From NCBI GenBank assembly GCA_002396485.1, contig DGXZ01000047.1:1-41877 (forward strand): a stretch of DNA of 41,877 nucleotides. The letters run 5' to 3'. Below are positions 8,673 through 18,200 of this stretch, piece by piece. The translations under genes were made by a program, and so were the position numbers. Position 1 is the stretch's first letter. Each line of letters begins with the position of its first letter. Under the pieces are notes generated by a model. It saw nothing but the letters and a program-made list of their open reading frames with translations, was not told where the DNA came from and searched no databases. This DNA is from Spartobacteria bacterium UBA5019. GTDB taxonomy: Bacteria; Verrucomicrobiota; Verrucomicrobiia; Chthoniobacterales; Terrimicrobiaceae.

Positions 8673-9557
8673 ATGCCAAATTCCCGAATCAAAGTCGGAC
8701 TCGTCCAAAACGCCTGCTCGCTCGATGTCGAAGCCAACACCGCCGACGCCATCCGTGGTGTGCGCGAGGCTGCCGCCAAGGGCGCAAACATCGTCTGCCT
8801 GCAGGAGCTTTTCCAATCGGTCTACTTCTGCCAGATCGAAAACCACAAATACTTCGACCTCGCCGAGCCGATCCCGGGCCCCGCGACCGCTATTTTTCAA
8901 GAACTCGCGAAGGAACTTGGCGTGGTGATTGTCGCCTCGCTCTTCGAACGGCGCGCGCCCGGCCTTTACCACAATACCGCCGCCATCATTGATGCCGACG
9001 GGGCCTTCCTCGGGAAATACCGGAAGATGCACATCCCGGATGATCCGCTTTTCTACGAGAAATTTTACTTCACTCCGGGGGATCTCGGCTTTCGAGCATG
9101 GGACACGCGATTCGGCCGGATTGGCGTCTGTGTTTGCTGGGATCAATGGTATCCTGAGGCAGCCCGCCTCATGGCTCTTCAGGGGGCACAAATCCTTTTC
9201 TACCCGACTGCGATCGGTTGGCATCCGAAGGAAAAAGAAAAATACGGCCGCCGCCAGCATTCTTCCTGGGAGACCGTTCAACGCGGCCACGCCATAGCCA
9301 ACGGCTGCTATGTCTTCGCTCCAAACCGTGTGGGACACGAGGCTCCAGATGGTGGCGATGGCATCGAATTCTGGGGACAAAGTTTTGCAGCGGATCCCTC
9401 GGGCGAGATCATTGCCAAGGCTTCTTGCGACAAGGACGAAGTGCTCGTGGTGGAGGTCGATCTCGAGAGCGTGGACACCCAACGCACCCACTGGCCGTTC
9501 CTTCGCGATCGCCGCATCGAGAGCTACGGAGACATTACCCGCCGGTTCATTGATTGA
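8673..9557 (+). CDS. aguB: N-carbamoylputrescine amidase (nitrilase superfamily)
   Basis: A 294-residue carbon-nitrogen hydrolase with the Glu-Lys-Cys triad visible as E45 (LQELF), K118 (YRKMHIPDD) and C155 (GVCVCWDQWYPE). The stretch CWDQWYPEAARLMALQGA and the C-terminal THWPFLRDRRIESYGD are characteristic of AguB, which converts N-carbamoylputrescine to putrescine, ammonia and CO2 in the agmatine route to polyamines. The partner agmatine deiminase (aguA) is not in the window. ATG 8673 was chosen because it starts the conserved first strand (RIKVGLVQNA); the in-frame leader back to 8577 looks non-coding. engB follows after six bases. Confidence 0.88.
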   Translation: MPNSRIKVGLVQNACSLDVEANTADAIRGVREAAAKGANIVCLQELFQSVYFCQIENHKYFDLAEPIPGPATAIFQELAKELGVVIVASLFERRAPGLYHNTAAIIDADGAFLGKYRKMHIPDDPLFYEKFYFTPGDLGFRAWDTRFGRIGVCVCWDQWYPEAARLMALQGAQILFYPTAIGWHPKEKEKYGRRQHSSWETVQRGHAIANGCYVFAPNRVGHEAPDGGDGIEFWGQSFAADPSGEIIAKASCDKDEVLVVEVDLESVDTQRTHWPFLRDRRIESYGDITRRFID

Positions 9558-9563
9558 CCGGAT

Positions 9564-10163
9564 ATGCGCGTCAACTCCGCTGAATTCTTGCAGAGCAGTC
9601 CAGGCTTGGAGGCCTGTCCGCCGGATGATGTTCCGGAGTTCGCCTTCATCGGTCGTTCCAATGTGGGCAAGTCCTCCCTGTTGAATCTCCTCACCGGAAA
9701 ACAGGGGCTCGCCCGTGTGTCGCAGACGCCCGGTTGCACACAGCTCATCAATTTTTTCAAAATTAACGGAACCTTTCGCATGGTGGATCTGCCTGGTTAC
9801 GGCTACGCCAAGGTGCCGAAAGGCAATCGAGCCGCGTTTCAGGACATCATCGCCGGCTACATCGCCGACCGGCCAAACCTGCGCCGCGTCTTCGTCTTGG
9901 TTGATTCGCGCCACGAACCCCAGAAAATCGATCTCGAATTTCTGGAGTGGCTCGGCGAGGTCGAGCGCCCGTTTTCTGTGGTCTTCACCAAGACCGACAA
10001 ACTGAAGCCATCGCATGTGAAAAAAAACACGGACGCTTTCCTGGAGGCGCTCGCAGCCGTTCATGCGGGAACCCCGGATGTCTTTCTCACCTCATCGAAA
10101 ACCCGAGATGGCAAGCGTGAGATCCTCGGATTCATCGGCGCTCTACTGGATGCCGCCGCCTGA
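9564..10163 (+). CDS. engB: Ribosome biogenesis GTPase YihA/YsxC
   Basis: A 199-residue TrmE-Era-EngA-EngB-class GTPase. The G1 loop GRSNVGKSS is at about 29-37, G3 DLPGYGYA at about 75, and G4 TKTDKLKP at about 143, followed by a short G5. The family takes part in late assembly of the large ribosomal subunit and is essential in many bacteria. The length is the usual 195-215 residues. It sits six bases after aguB and 79 bases before the HAD hydrolase on the same strand, so the three are probably one transcript. Confidence 0.92.
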   Translation: MRVNSAEFLQSSPGLEACPPDDVPEFAFIGRSNVGKSSLLNLLTGKQGLARVSQTPGCTQLINFFKINGTFRMVDLPGYGYAKVPKGNRAAFQDIIAGYIADRPNLRRVFVLVDSRHEPQKIDLEFLEWLGEVERPFSVVFTKTDKLKPSHVKKNTDAFLEALAAVHAGTPDVFLTSSKTRDGKREILGFIGALLDAAA

Positions 10164-10242
10164 GCCGGTCGGCCTACTCCGCTTTAAAAAAGATTTTCCA
10201 GTATCGACAGAGACCCTTCGAGTGTGGAATGGGGTAGAGGAT

Positions 10243-11031
10243 ATGGCTGTTGATGCGATTCTTTTTGATCTGGATGACACACTGATTGTGGACGAGGCGG
10301 TTTCCAAAGAGGCCCTGGCCTCCACGGCCCAACTGGCTTTCAAACTCGCCGGTATCGAGACTTCGGCCTTTTTGGCGGATGCCAAAAAGTATGGCTCCGA
10401 GCTCTGGCGTCAGGGTCCGTGCTACGACTATGTGAAATCCATCGGCATCAGTTTTCATGAATGCCTTTGGGGACACTTTGAAGGCTACAAGCCTGAGTTG
10501 ATCAAGCTGCGCGAGTGGTCGCGGATTTACCGTGTGGCTGTGTTCAGTGCCGTTCTCCGGGCGCAGGATGTCTCGGATGAAGACGCCGCCGAAAAACTCG
10601 CGGCCCACTTCAGCTCTCAACGGCGCCAGTTGGCCCGTCTCATGCCTGACGCTGTCGAGACGCTTGCCCGCCTCAAGAAATCCCACAAGATTGCCCTTCT
10701 CACAAATGGGGCGCCGGATTTGCAGAGGGAAAAAATCGCGGCCTCAGGCCTCGGTGGCTACTTCGATGCGATTGCGGTCTCCGGGGAACATGGTATCGGC
10801 AAACCGCGTGCTGAAATTTTTCAGATCCTGCTCGGTGAGCTTGGCGTCTCGGCGGACCGCGCCGTGATGGTGGGCAACAGCCTGGAGCGCGACATTGCTG
10901 GGGCGCTCAATGCCCAACTCGCTGCCGGAGTCTGGCTGCAGGTGCCGGGCTCCGAGGAACACGCGGCTGTGAAGCCCCACCACACCATTCGCGGCTTGCA
11001 TGAAGTTCCCGCTCTCGTGGCGGGAATTTGA
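10243..11031 (+). CDS. HAD-superfamily hydrolase (YjjG/HDHD4-like)
   Basis: A 262-residue HAD phosphatase. Motif I DLDDTL (about 9-14) carries the nucleophile and acid aspartates, motif II is LLTNG, motif III is the lysine in GIGKPRAEIF, and motif IV is MVGNSLERDI. A helical cap is inserted between motifs I and II. This outline matches nucleotidase or N-acylneuraminate phosphatase-type HADs, but the substrate cannot be read. The ATG at 10243 is chosen because motif I must lie at the N-terminus; GGGGTAGAGG just before it supplies a ribosome site. It ends seven bases from the convergent rhomboid-like gene. Confidence 0.85.
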   Translation: MAVDAILFDLDDTLIVDEAVSKEALASTAQLAFKLAGIETSAFLADAKKYGSELWRQGPCYDYVKSIGISFHECLWGHFEGYKPELIKLREWSRIYRVAVFSAVLRAQDVSDEDAAEKLAAHFSSQRRQLARLMPDAVETLARLKKSHKIALLTNGAPDLQREKIAASGLGGYFDAIAVSGEHGIGKPRAEIFQILLGELGVSADRAVMVGNSLERDIAGALNAQLAAGVWLQVPGSEEHAAVKPHHTIRGLHEVPALVAGI

Positions 11032-11037
11032 GCCACC

Positions 11038-11814
11038 TCACGCCTGCTTGGCGCGGGAGGGGAGGTGCTCGGTGCAGTATTCCTTGCCATCCGCAGAGAC
11101 GCGGAATTCGGCATCCGGATTTGAGACCTCGGTGATTTTGCACACTTCGCAAATGTGGATCGTCTGCTCGCTGTGGAGCGCCTTTTCAAAGCGCTTGCGC
11201 CGTTCGCCGGTTCGCAGGGACTCTGCGCGGTTTTTCAGGAACGCCGGAGCGAAAAACAGCAGATAATTACCCAGGCACATGACGACCATCATTTTCATGT
11301 CCAATGGTCCGAAGAGTAGGTATCCGGCTGGAACGATCAGGCTGAACAAGGCAACCCATTTCATTTTTACCGGGATGATCATAAACAGCAGGATCTCGAA
11401 ATTCGGTGCTAGTGTTGCCGCAGCAAGAAACAGCGAGAGGTTCAGAAAAAAGTTGCCGCCGGCGGCTCCGAAAAGAACCGCCGACACGATGCAGAACGCC
11501 ATCCCAAGAAAATAATAGGCGTTCAAGCGGAAGGCTCCCCAGCTTTCCTCCAGCATGTCGCCAAGCCACCATGTGAAAATCAGGTAAAAGAGGATCCAAA
11601 AGAAACTCATCGTCTCCGGAATGAAAATCCAAGTGACCGCACGCCAGACTTCGCCGTTCCGAAAAGCGATGGGATCGAGTTGGAGGGCTTGGATGTAGTC
11701 CGGTTGGAGCGTCAGCAGGATGAAGACCAGCGCGTTCAACGCCACGACATAGCGGATAAGGCCCGGAATCGCAAAGCGGCCGAGTGTTTTTTCGAGACGA
11801 TCGAGAATTGTCAT
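11038..11814 (-). CDS. Rhomboid-fold membrane protein without the catalytic serine
   Basis: A 258-residue polytopic membrane protein. Residues 20-190 form about six hydrophobic segments with rhomboid marks: WRAVTW (57-62) in the L1 region and GAAGGN (116-121), where active rhomboids have G-x-S-G. The serine is absent and no catalytic histidine stands out, so it is probably a pseudoprotease like derlins or iRhoms that binds membrane clients. A cytoplasmic tail follows with C222, C225, C247 and H250, a possible four-ligand zinc site. The start at 11814 places the first helix near the N-terminus; an in-frame extension to 11961 runs into the divergent ilvD. It is transcribed away from ilvD. Confidence 0.7.
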   Translation of the reverse strand: MTILDRLEKTLGRFAIPGLIRYVVALNALVFILLTLQPDYIQALQLDPIAFRNGEVWRAVTWIFIPETMSFFWILFYLIFTWWLGDMLEESWGAFRLNAYYFLGMAFCIVSAVLFGAAGGNFFLNLSLFLAAATLAPNFEILLFMIIPVKMKWVALFSLIVPAGYLLFGPLDMKMMVVMCLGNYLLFFAPAFLKNRAESLRTGERRKRFEKALHSEQTIHICEVCKITEVSNPDAEFRVSADGKEYCTEHLPSRAKQA

Positions 11815-11946
11815 GTGAGGAACCAAGAATCCTCGTCTGCAAGGGGGCTTGTAAAGTGTGGAGAGTGTTTTGTTCGCCGGTGACTGGTGAAAATGCCTTT
11901 TCTTCGGGTATGGGACTCGGAATAATTCCTTCCTCACCTCTTCACC

Positions 11947-13641
11947 ATGCCAAACTCCCAACCCAACATGCGCCCGTATTCTTCAGCTGTTTTCGATGGT
12001 CTCAACCGGGCGCCAAGCCGAGCCATGCTCTATCCCGTCGGATACAAGGAGAGTGATTTTTCGAAACCCCAGATCGGCATCGCTTCGACATGGAGCATGG
12101 TCACCCCCTGCAATATGCATATCGATCAACTCGCCCGCGAAGCCGCGCTGGGAGTCGATGCGGCGGGAGGCAAGGGAACGATTTTCAACACCATCACGAT
12201 CTCGGATGGCATCTCGATGGGCACCGAGGGGATGAAATATTCTCTCGTCTCACGCGAGGTCATCGCCGATTCGATCGAGACGGTCGTGGGTTGTCAGGGT
12301 TTCGACGGATTTGTGGCCATCGGTGGCTGCGACAAAAATATGCCGGCATGCATCATGTCGATCGTTCGCATGAATCGTGCGGCTGTCTTTGTTTACGGCG
12401 GGACCATCCTGCCTGGTTGCCTCTCCAAGCGGCAACTAGATGTTGTCTCTGTCTTCGAGGCCGTCGGTCAGTGCGCCGCCAATAAAATCACCAAAAAAGA
12501 ACTGCACGATGTGGAGTCACATGCCATCCCCGGCCCGGGCTCCTGCGGCGGAATGTATACGGCCAATACCATGGCCTCCGCGATCGAGGCGATGGGTTTC
12601 AGTCTTCCAAACAGCTCGGCGCAAAACGCCGTCTCTCCCCAAAAGAACGCGGATTGCCGGAATGCCGGCGCCGCAGTCCTGAACATGCTCAAGCGTGGCA
12701 TCCTGCCTTCGGATATCATCTCCAAGGAGGCACTCGAAAACGCCATCACGGTCATTATCGCCCTCGGTGGATCCACCAACGCCGTGATGCACCTGCTTGC
12801 CATTTCACATACGGCAAGAATCAAGCTCACACTGGAGGACTTCACCCGCATCGGCCGCCGCGTGCCGGTTCTGGCCGATCTCAAGCCAAGTGGCCGTTTT
12901 CTGATGTCCGAGTTGGTCTCCATCGGCGGCATTGTGCCAATGATGAAGACCCTACTTGCGGAGGGATTGCTCCATGGTGATTGCCTCACGGTCACCGGCA
13001 AGACGCTTAAACAAAACCTCGCTCCCTTTAAGCCCTATCCGAAAGGCCAGGAGATTATCCGCCCGATCAAGAATCCGATCAAAAAAGACAGCCATCTCGT
13101 GATTCTCAAGGGCAACCTCGCCTCCGAAGGTGCCGTCGCAAAAATCAGCGGCAAGGAAGGTGAGAAATTCAGCGGCAGCGCGCGGGTTTTTGAATCCGAA
13201 GAAAAAGCCCTCGAAGCCATCCTCTCCAACAAAATCAAGAAGGGCGATGTCATCGTGATCCGCTACGAAGGGCCGCGCGGCGGACCAGGCATGCGCGAAA
13301 TGCTCTCGCCGACCAGCGCCGTCATGGGAGCCGGCTTGGGCAAGGATGTCGCCCTCATCACGGATGGTCGCTTCTCAGGAGGCACTCACGGATTCGTCGT
13401 CGGGCACATCACTCCCGAGGCGTTTGATGGCGGTGCGCTTGCGATTGTCAAAAATGGCGACCCGATTACGATCGATGGCGTGAAGCATGCGCTCACCCTC
13501 GATATCCCAGCCAAGGAAATTGCAGCCCGCTTGGCGAAGTGGAAGAAGCCGAAGCCGCGCTACGACCGTGGTGTCCTTGCAAAATACGCCAAGCTCGTCT
13601 CCACCGCATCCGAAGGTGCCGTCACCGACGGACGTCTGTAA
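11947..13641 (+). CDS. ilvD: Dihydroxy-acid dehydratase
   Basis: A 564-residue IlvD/Edd-family iron-sulfur dehydratase, full length. It dehydrates 2,3-dihydroxy-isovalerate and 2,3-dihydroxy-3-methylvalerate in valine and isoleucine synthesis. Cluster ligands are visible as C55 (MVTPCNMH), C128 (GGCDKNMP) and C200 (GPGSCGGMYTANTM); the substrate loop DGRFSGGTHGFVVGH lies near residue 475. The conserved opening MRPYSSAVFDGLNRAPSRAM begins at the second methionine (residue 8), so the annotated ATG at 11947 could be slightly long. It is followed 13 bases later by the NRPS-like gene, so the two may be co-transcribed. Confidence 0.95.
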   Translation: MPNSQPNMRPYSSAVFDGLNRAPSRAMLYPVGYKESDFSKPQIGIASTWSMVTPCNMHIDQLAREAALGVDAAGGKGTIFNTITISDGISMGTEGMKYSLVSREVIADSIETVVGCQGFDGFVAIGGCDKNMPACIMSIVRMNRAAVFVYGGTILPGCLSKRQLDVVSVFEAVGQCAANKITKKELHDVESHAIPGPGSCGGMYTANTMASAIEAMGFSLPNSSAQNAVSPQKNADCRNAGAAVLNMLKRGILPSDIISKEALENAITVIIALGGSTNAVMHLLAISHTARIKLTLEDFTRIGRRVPVLADLKPSGRFLMSELVSIGGIVPMMKTLLAEGLLHGDCLTVTGKTLKQNLAPFKPYPKGQEIIRPIKNPIKKDSHLVILKGNLASEGAVAKISGKEGEKFSGSARVFESEEKALEAILSNKIKKGDVIVIRYEGPRGGPGMREMLSPTSAVMGAGLGKDVALITDGRFSGGTHGFVVGHITPEAFDGGALAIVKNGDPITIDGVKHALTLDIPAKEIAARLAKWKKPKPRYDRGVLAKYAKLVSTASEGAVTDGRL

Positions 13642-13654
13642 AATTCGATAGACC

Positions 13655-16600
13655 ATGAGGCAATACCTGGCCAATCCCATGCAGGCTGCGGCTTACCACC
13701 GCTACCTGAGCGCGCCCTGCGCTCCGGGTGCCAATACCCAGGTCTCGATCAGTTTCGGCGAGAGCACGAATTCGGATTTTCTCCGTCAGGCATGGCAAGT
13801 CGTCATCCAGCGGCATGCAATTCTCCGCTCCGCCTTCACAAAAACCATGGAGGGCGTGATGGTGCGCGAGGCCGACAAAGCCGAGCCTCACTGGATCTCC
13901 CTCGATTGGCAGAGCATTCCCGCCGGTGACATCCCCGCGAAATGGAATGACCTTCTCGCGGCCGATGCGCTCACCGATTTTGAGCCGATTGCCATTCCAC
14001 TCATTTGCTTCCACGAAATACGGCTTCCTGGCGGCGCAGGTCACTATCTCCTGACCGCACCCGCCTTCCTGCTCGACGAGTTCTCAATCACCCGCGTCCT
14101 TCTGGATTTGCTCCTCACCCTGGGTCAGGTGCCTTTGTCGCCTGTGGGAAATCTCCCTGAGTATCTCAAGCCCAAAGGTTGGACGGATTTTCTCAAGAAT
14201 GCCGAGTCGCCATTGCGTTTGGAACCCCGCTTCGGAAATGGTGAGCAGGTTCGAGCGTCTCTCTTGCTGAACCGGGATAAAACATCCGCGTTCTCGAAAT
14301 TCTGTCTGGACCACGATCTCGAAGAGAGTCTTGCCCTGCGATGCCTTTGGTCCCTCCTTCTTCGCCGCTTTGGAGCCACCGGCAATGTCATGCTCACCCT
14401 GTTCGACGCCCGGGGCGACTCCACCGAGGCCGGTTTTTTTCAAAACTGGCTTCCCGTGGTCCACTCCTGGAATGAGTCCGTGGAGGACTGGTTTGATGCC
14501 GAGCAGGCGCTCACGGATGCGATGTCCGAAAACATCTGGATCGAAGGCGACGAGGCGCTGCTTGGTGCCGGACTCGGTTTCACGCAGCAGGACATACCCG
14601 TCACCTTCGCTTGGCGGGGATCATCCATCAACGACATCATTCACACCGCCCTGCCGCGCTGGATTAACTTCGATGCCCAGCTTCAGCAAACGACCCTCCA
14701 GGGCTTGCTTCTTGAGGCGCGTCCCGGACCTCGTTTGGAACTTTCGCTCACCGGTCCTTTCGGCTCGGAACCCGTGCTGAAGGATTTTCTGGGCCGACTC
14801 ATTGAAATCATCGGTTCAATCGCGGAAAATCTCGCCAAGCCGGTTCACCGCATGCCGGTTCTTTTGCCTGACGAAATTCTTCAGCTCCGTGATTGGTCGC
14901 GCGGGCCTGAGATTCGCCAGCAACCGGCTTCCATCGTCGAGGCTTTCCGCAAGGTGGTTCAACGGAATCCGGAGTCCATCGCCGTCAAGTTTGGCGATTA
15001 TGAAATGACCTATACGGAATTGGACGCCCTCTCAGAAAAGCTTGCCGCGCACCTTGCCCAGACGGGGCACGCCGGCGGTTGGCACGCCGCACTTTTTCTT
15101 TCCCCGTCCGCTTGGGTTAGCGTTGCCATGCTTGGGGCTTGGAAGGCTGGAAATTCCTGCCTCGCCATCGATCCCACTGCCCCTGCTGACTGGGTTGAAT
15201 CCACGCTTGCCGCTCACGATGTTGCATTGGTCTTTTGCGACGGTGCAAGCTCGGCAGGCATCGATGCCGGAACACGCCGCCGCATCACGATCGATCAGGA
15301 TTGGGAGACATTGGAAACTTCATCTGCCGAGCGCAGGAATATCGGCTCCGAGGAACTCGCTGCCACCATGCCTGGTCATTCAGACGGTGCCCCACCAATG
15401 GTTCGTGCGCTCACGCACAGCATGCTTGTTTCTGCCGCTTTGGAAGGCGCTCGACTTTTGGATTTTCAACCCGGTCATTCATTCCTCGTGCGCTCGATGC
15501 CGGGCGGGGGTGCGTTTTTTGATGAATGGCTCATCCCGCTGCTTTCAGGAGGGACTGCCTATGTTGCAGGTTACGACATGCTGGATTCTGCCGCTGCGCC
15601 AGTCACTCACCTGCGTCTCACAACCCCGGAGTGGGCGAATCAGGCTGCAGACTGGGGACATGAAGGCGAACCCTGCTCTTCGACACTCCAGTGCGTCGCG
15701 GTGGAAGCCGGTACGCCGCTTCTGTCAGCCGCCTCTGTCTGGCAGAAACAAACGAGTCGTCCGCTGCGGCAGGTGGTTTTTTTCAGCCCCGCTTCGCTCT
15801 GCGGACTTGGTCTCGCCGGGATTGCCCGCAAAAACATCTTGCTGCTGCCTGCCGGGAAACCCACTGCCGAATGCGAAGCTGTCATAGCCGACGCTGATGG
15901 ACTTGAAGTTCCTCCCGGCTATGTCGGGCGTCTTTTTCTGAAATTTCCGGGATGGAAAAAACTTCCCGATGCTGGCGGAAGGCTTGGTTTAGATACCGGC
16001 CTCAACGGGTGGAGAGATTGGGAAGGCTATGTTAATTTGGAGAGTGGATCTCGGAATGCTATTGGTATTCCGTCAGCGGCCCAGATTCAGTCTGTTCGTG
16101 AGGTTCTCCCTCAGGTGTTGGACTTCTTTGTTGGCGCGCATGCGATCTACGCCATTTCAGACAATCCGGTTTCCGGGGCCGTCTGTCTCAAACAGTGGCT
16201 TCTCAACCGCGCCGGTTGGGTCGACGAGTCCGCCTTACCTCAGCCAGCCCAGCGTATAAGCACTCAGCCCGCTGCCCCTGCCGCAAAATCTCCTCAAGCC
16301 GCCCCTCCAGCCAACCATCCTGTTCAATCCGCTTGGACGCCACTTGTTGAAATGTGCGCGAGAAGTATTGGCAGCACTCTGGTTCTTGTTCATCCGGCTG
16401 ATGGTTTCACGGAGTCCTATGCGGATCTTCTCGGCGCACTTGGAAAATCTCGACGGGTGATTGCTATCGCCGCACGAGGGGCTCTGAATCCCGAGGCTTG
16501 CCATCCATCGATTGAAAGTGCCTCTGCGCAATATATAGCGGCTTTGTTTGAGGATGCTCCGCTGCAGGATTTTCAGCTCGCTGGATTTGGATTTGGTGGG

Positions 16601-17023
16601 ATTGTGGCTTTGGAAATGGCCCGTCAACTTCAAGCTGCCGGACGTCCCCTTCCTCGCTTGGTCTTGATCGGCTCCGTGCCTCCCCAAACGGACAAGCCTA
16701 GAGGGTGGCTGGATTCCATGAAAAAGGCGCTGAAGCGCTCAGCCACTACCTCCCGGATGGAACCCCTGCCTGCGTCAACAGCAGTGGCAGCACGGCATGA
16801 GTCGATCCTCAAGAACTATCGTTTTCCTGTGTGTGATATTCCCGCCACAATTATTCTTCCTGCGGATCTTTCGGAATCCACTGTGGTTTGGCAGGAAATC
16901 CTGCCAGGCGCGGCCGTTGAAATAACCCGTTCTTCATGGGCGGAAATGCTCTCCACTCCTTCTGTAAAGCGGATCGCATCCATCTTGAACATGGCCGAGA
17001 GTCACGAAACGCAGAGCTTCTGA
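13655..17023 (+). CDS. Pseudo-NRPS: degenerate condensation-adenylation-thioesterase protein
   Basis: A 1122-residue protein with the outline of a non-ribosomal peptide synthetase. Residues 1-415 resemble a condensation domain (RHAILRSAF at 53-61), but the HHxxxDG motif reads TAPAFLLDEFS (134-144). Residues 424-850 resemble an adenylation domain (NPESIAVKFGDYEMTYTELD near 438), yet the ATP loop YTSGSTGxPKG is missing and the region reads MPGHSDGAPPMVRALTHSM. A proline-alanine linker (860-895) leads to a thioesterase-like domain (LVHPADG at 911-917) whose nucleophile motif GxSxG is GFGFGG (977-982). There is no carrier-protein domain. All three active sites look dead, though the frame is open throughout, so a structural or regulatory role is more likely than peptide synthesis. 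It lies 13 bases after ilvD. Confidence 0.75.
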   Translation: MRQYLANPMQAAAYHRYLSAPCAPGANTQVSISFGESTNSDFLRQAWQVVIQRHAILRSAFTKTMEGVMVREADKAEPHWISLDWQSIPAGDIPAKWNDLLAADALTDFEPIAIPLICFHEIRLPGGAGHYLLTAPAFLLDEFSITRVLLDLLLTLGQVPLSPVGNLPEYLKPKGWTDFLKNAESPLRLEPRFGNGEQVRASLLLNRDKTSAFSKFCLDHDLEESLALRCLWSLLLRRFGATGNVMLTLFDARGDSTEAGFFQNWLPVVHSWNESVEDWFDAEQALTDAMSENIWIEGDEALLGAGLGFTQQDIPVTFAWRGSSINDIIHTALPRWINFDAQLQQTTLQGLLLEARPGPRLELSLTGPFGSEPVLKDFLGRLIEIIGSIAENLAKPVHRMPVLLPDEILQLRDWSRGPEIRQQPASIVEAFRKVVQRNPESIAVKFGDYEMTYTELDALSEKLAAHLAQTGHAGGWHAALFLSPSAWVSVAMLGAWKAGNSCLAIDPTAPADWVESTLAAHDVALVFCDGASSAGIDAGTRRRITIDQDWETLETSSAERRNIGSEELAATMPGHSDGAPPMVRALTHSMLVSAALEGARLLDFQPGHSFLVRSMPGGGAFFDEWLIPLLSGGTAYVAGYDMLDSAAAPVTHLRLTTPEWANQAADWGHEGEPCSSTLQCVAVEAGTPLLSAASVWQKQTSRPLRQVVFFSPASLCGLGLAGIARKNILLLPAGKPTAECEAVIADADGLEVPPGYVGRLFLKFPGWKKLPDAGGRLGLDTGLNGWRDWEGYVNLESGSRNAIGIPSAAQIQSVREVLPQVLDFFVGAHAIYAISDNPVSGAVCLKQWLLNRAGWVDESALPQPAQRISTQPAAPAAKSPQAAPPANHPVQSAWTPLVEMCARSIGSTLVLVHPADGFTESYADLLGALGKSRRVIAIAARGALNPEACHPSIESASAQYIAALFEDAPLQDFQLAGFGFGGIVALEMARQLQAAGRPLPRLVLIGSVPPQTDKPRGWLDSMKKALKRSATTSRMEPLPASTAVAARHESILKNYRFPVCDIPATIILPADLSESTVVWQEILPGAAVEITRSSWAEMLSTPSVKRIASILNMAESHETQSF

Positions 17024-17039
17024 TTTTGGAGGGAGCCAG

Positions 17040-18140
17040 TCAGTTTTCCTCTGCCGCCAATACTTCGGAGAGGCTGATCTCGCGTCCCGTTTGAATTGAG
17101 TGTGAGGCTAGTCTGAGCATTGCAACAGCTCGCCCAGGAGCGGACTTTTCCCAGACTGCTGCGATGGACATCAGAGCGCGGATTCTGACTCGGATGGGGT
17201 CATAAGCCGGGATGCGAGGGAATGTCTGTGATTCAAAAACGCGATGGAGAAAAACCAGACCGGTCTGTATGTCGTCAAGGGAGATTTCTGCCTGACCTCG
17301 AAGGAGGAGAAGTTCCGGATGCCACTCCGCTTCGTGTTTTGCCGGGCGAATCGCGCGGATTTCATTGAAACGTTTCAAATCAGCCAAGCACGATGCACGG
17401 CGCACCAATGCGGCTTCATGGATGCTATCGCCTGAACAAGTCATGTCTGCGCATTGAACATATGCTGTCAGAGCCTCCCCGGTGCGTTGCAAATCCAGCA
17501 AAGCACCGCCTTTGAGGAACCATGCCATTGGATGTCCATTTCCGGCATATTTGGTCATTCCTTCGAGAATCCGGAGGTTGCGTTCCTGCTTCGCGGCGTT
17601 CACCTCAGGACTTGAATAACCGGTATGAATGATTTCGATCTGGGTATTCTCAACCGGGATATTCGCTCGCTGGAGGCTTGTGACCACTTGCTCATGGACA
17701 GGCCACTCGTAGCGCACACGCGGATCGTTTGGGAAAAGTCTTACGATCAGTCCTGAAATGCCTGTTCGACCTTCATCCGTTGTACTTTTATTCACTAAGT
17801 GATAGGCGCGATCCGCTGCATCAGCACTCGACGTTAGTGTCCGAATAGCTTGAACACTGGCTGGCGGAAGGAATTCATCCGCATCCAAGACAAGAATCCA
17901 CTTTCCGTGTGCTGCCTCAAGAGCTTGATTGCGGGCGGCGCTGAAGTCATCGATCCATGGAAAATCCAAAACCTTCGCCCCGCATGTGATGGCGATTTCC
18001 TTCGTTCTGTCAGTCGATCCCGTATCGACAACGATCATCTCTGCAGCAAGTCCTGATGCGGATTTCAGGCATCTCTCGATGTGGGCCTCCTCATTCCGAG
18101 CGATCAGAGCTAGAGAGATATGAAGACGGGTGTCATGCAT
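17040..18140 (-). CDS. Family 2 glycosyltransferase with C-terminal TPR-like region
   Basis: A 366-residue cytoplasmic protein. The first 230 residues form a GT-A fold of family GT2: ISLALIARNEEAHIERCL, the nucleotide-binding VVDTGSTDRT, and the metal-binding DADEF. The remainder is helical and reads like tetratricopeptide repeats (WFLKGGALLDLQRTGEALTAYVQCA). This layout matches SunS/WcaA-like transferases, some of which modify proteins. The start at 18140 (MHDTRLHIS) is chosen over an upstream extension because it precedes the first strand. It is divergent from the flagellin gene with 185 bases between, so flagellin glycosylation is a reasonable guess. It converges on the NRPS-like gene, with 16 bases between them. 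Confidence 0.82.
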   Translation of the reverse strand: MHDTRLHISLALIARNEEAHIERCLKSASGLAAEMIVVDTGSTDRTKEIAITCGAKVLDFPWIDDFSAARNQALEAAHGKWILVLDADEFLPPASVQAIRTLTSSADAADRAYHLVNKSTTDEGRTGISGLIVRLFPNDPRVRYEWPVHEQVVTSLQRANIPVENTQIEIIHTGYSSPEVNAAKQERNLRILEGMTKYAGNGHPMAWFLKGGALLDLQRTGEALTAYVQCADMTCSGDSIHEAALVRRASCLADLKRFNEIRAIRPAKHEAEWHPELLLLRGQAEISLDDIQTGLVFLHRVFESQTFPRIPAYDPIRVRIRALMSIAAVWEKSAPGRAVAMLRLASHSIQTGREISLSEVLAAEEN

Positions 18141-18200
18141 GATTTCAGTATGGCTCGAACGAGTGAGCTTTTCCAATTCTCCGAATTCTAAAAAAACTTC

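Noticed and set aside
13655..17023. A natural-product biosynthetic cluster around the NRPS-like gene
   Set aside because: There is no carrier domain, no phosphopantetheinyl transferase, no tailoring enzyme or exporter nearby, and the catalytic motifs are missing.
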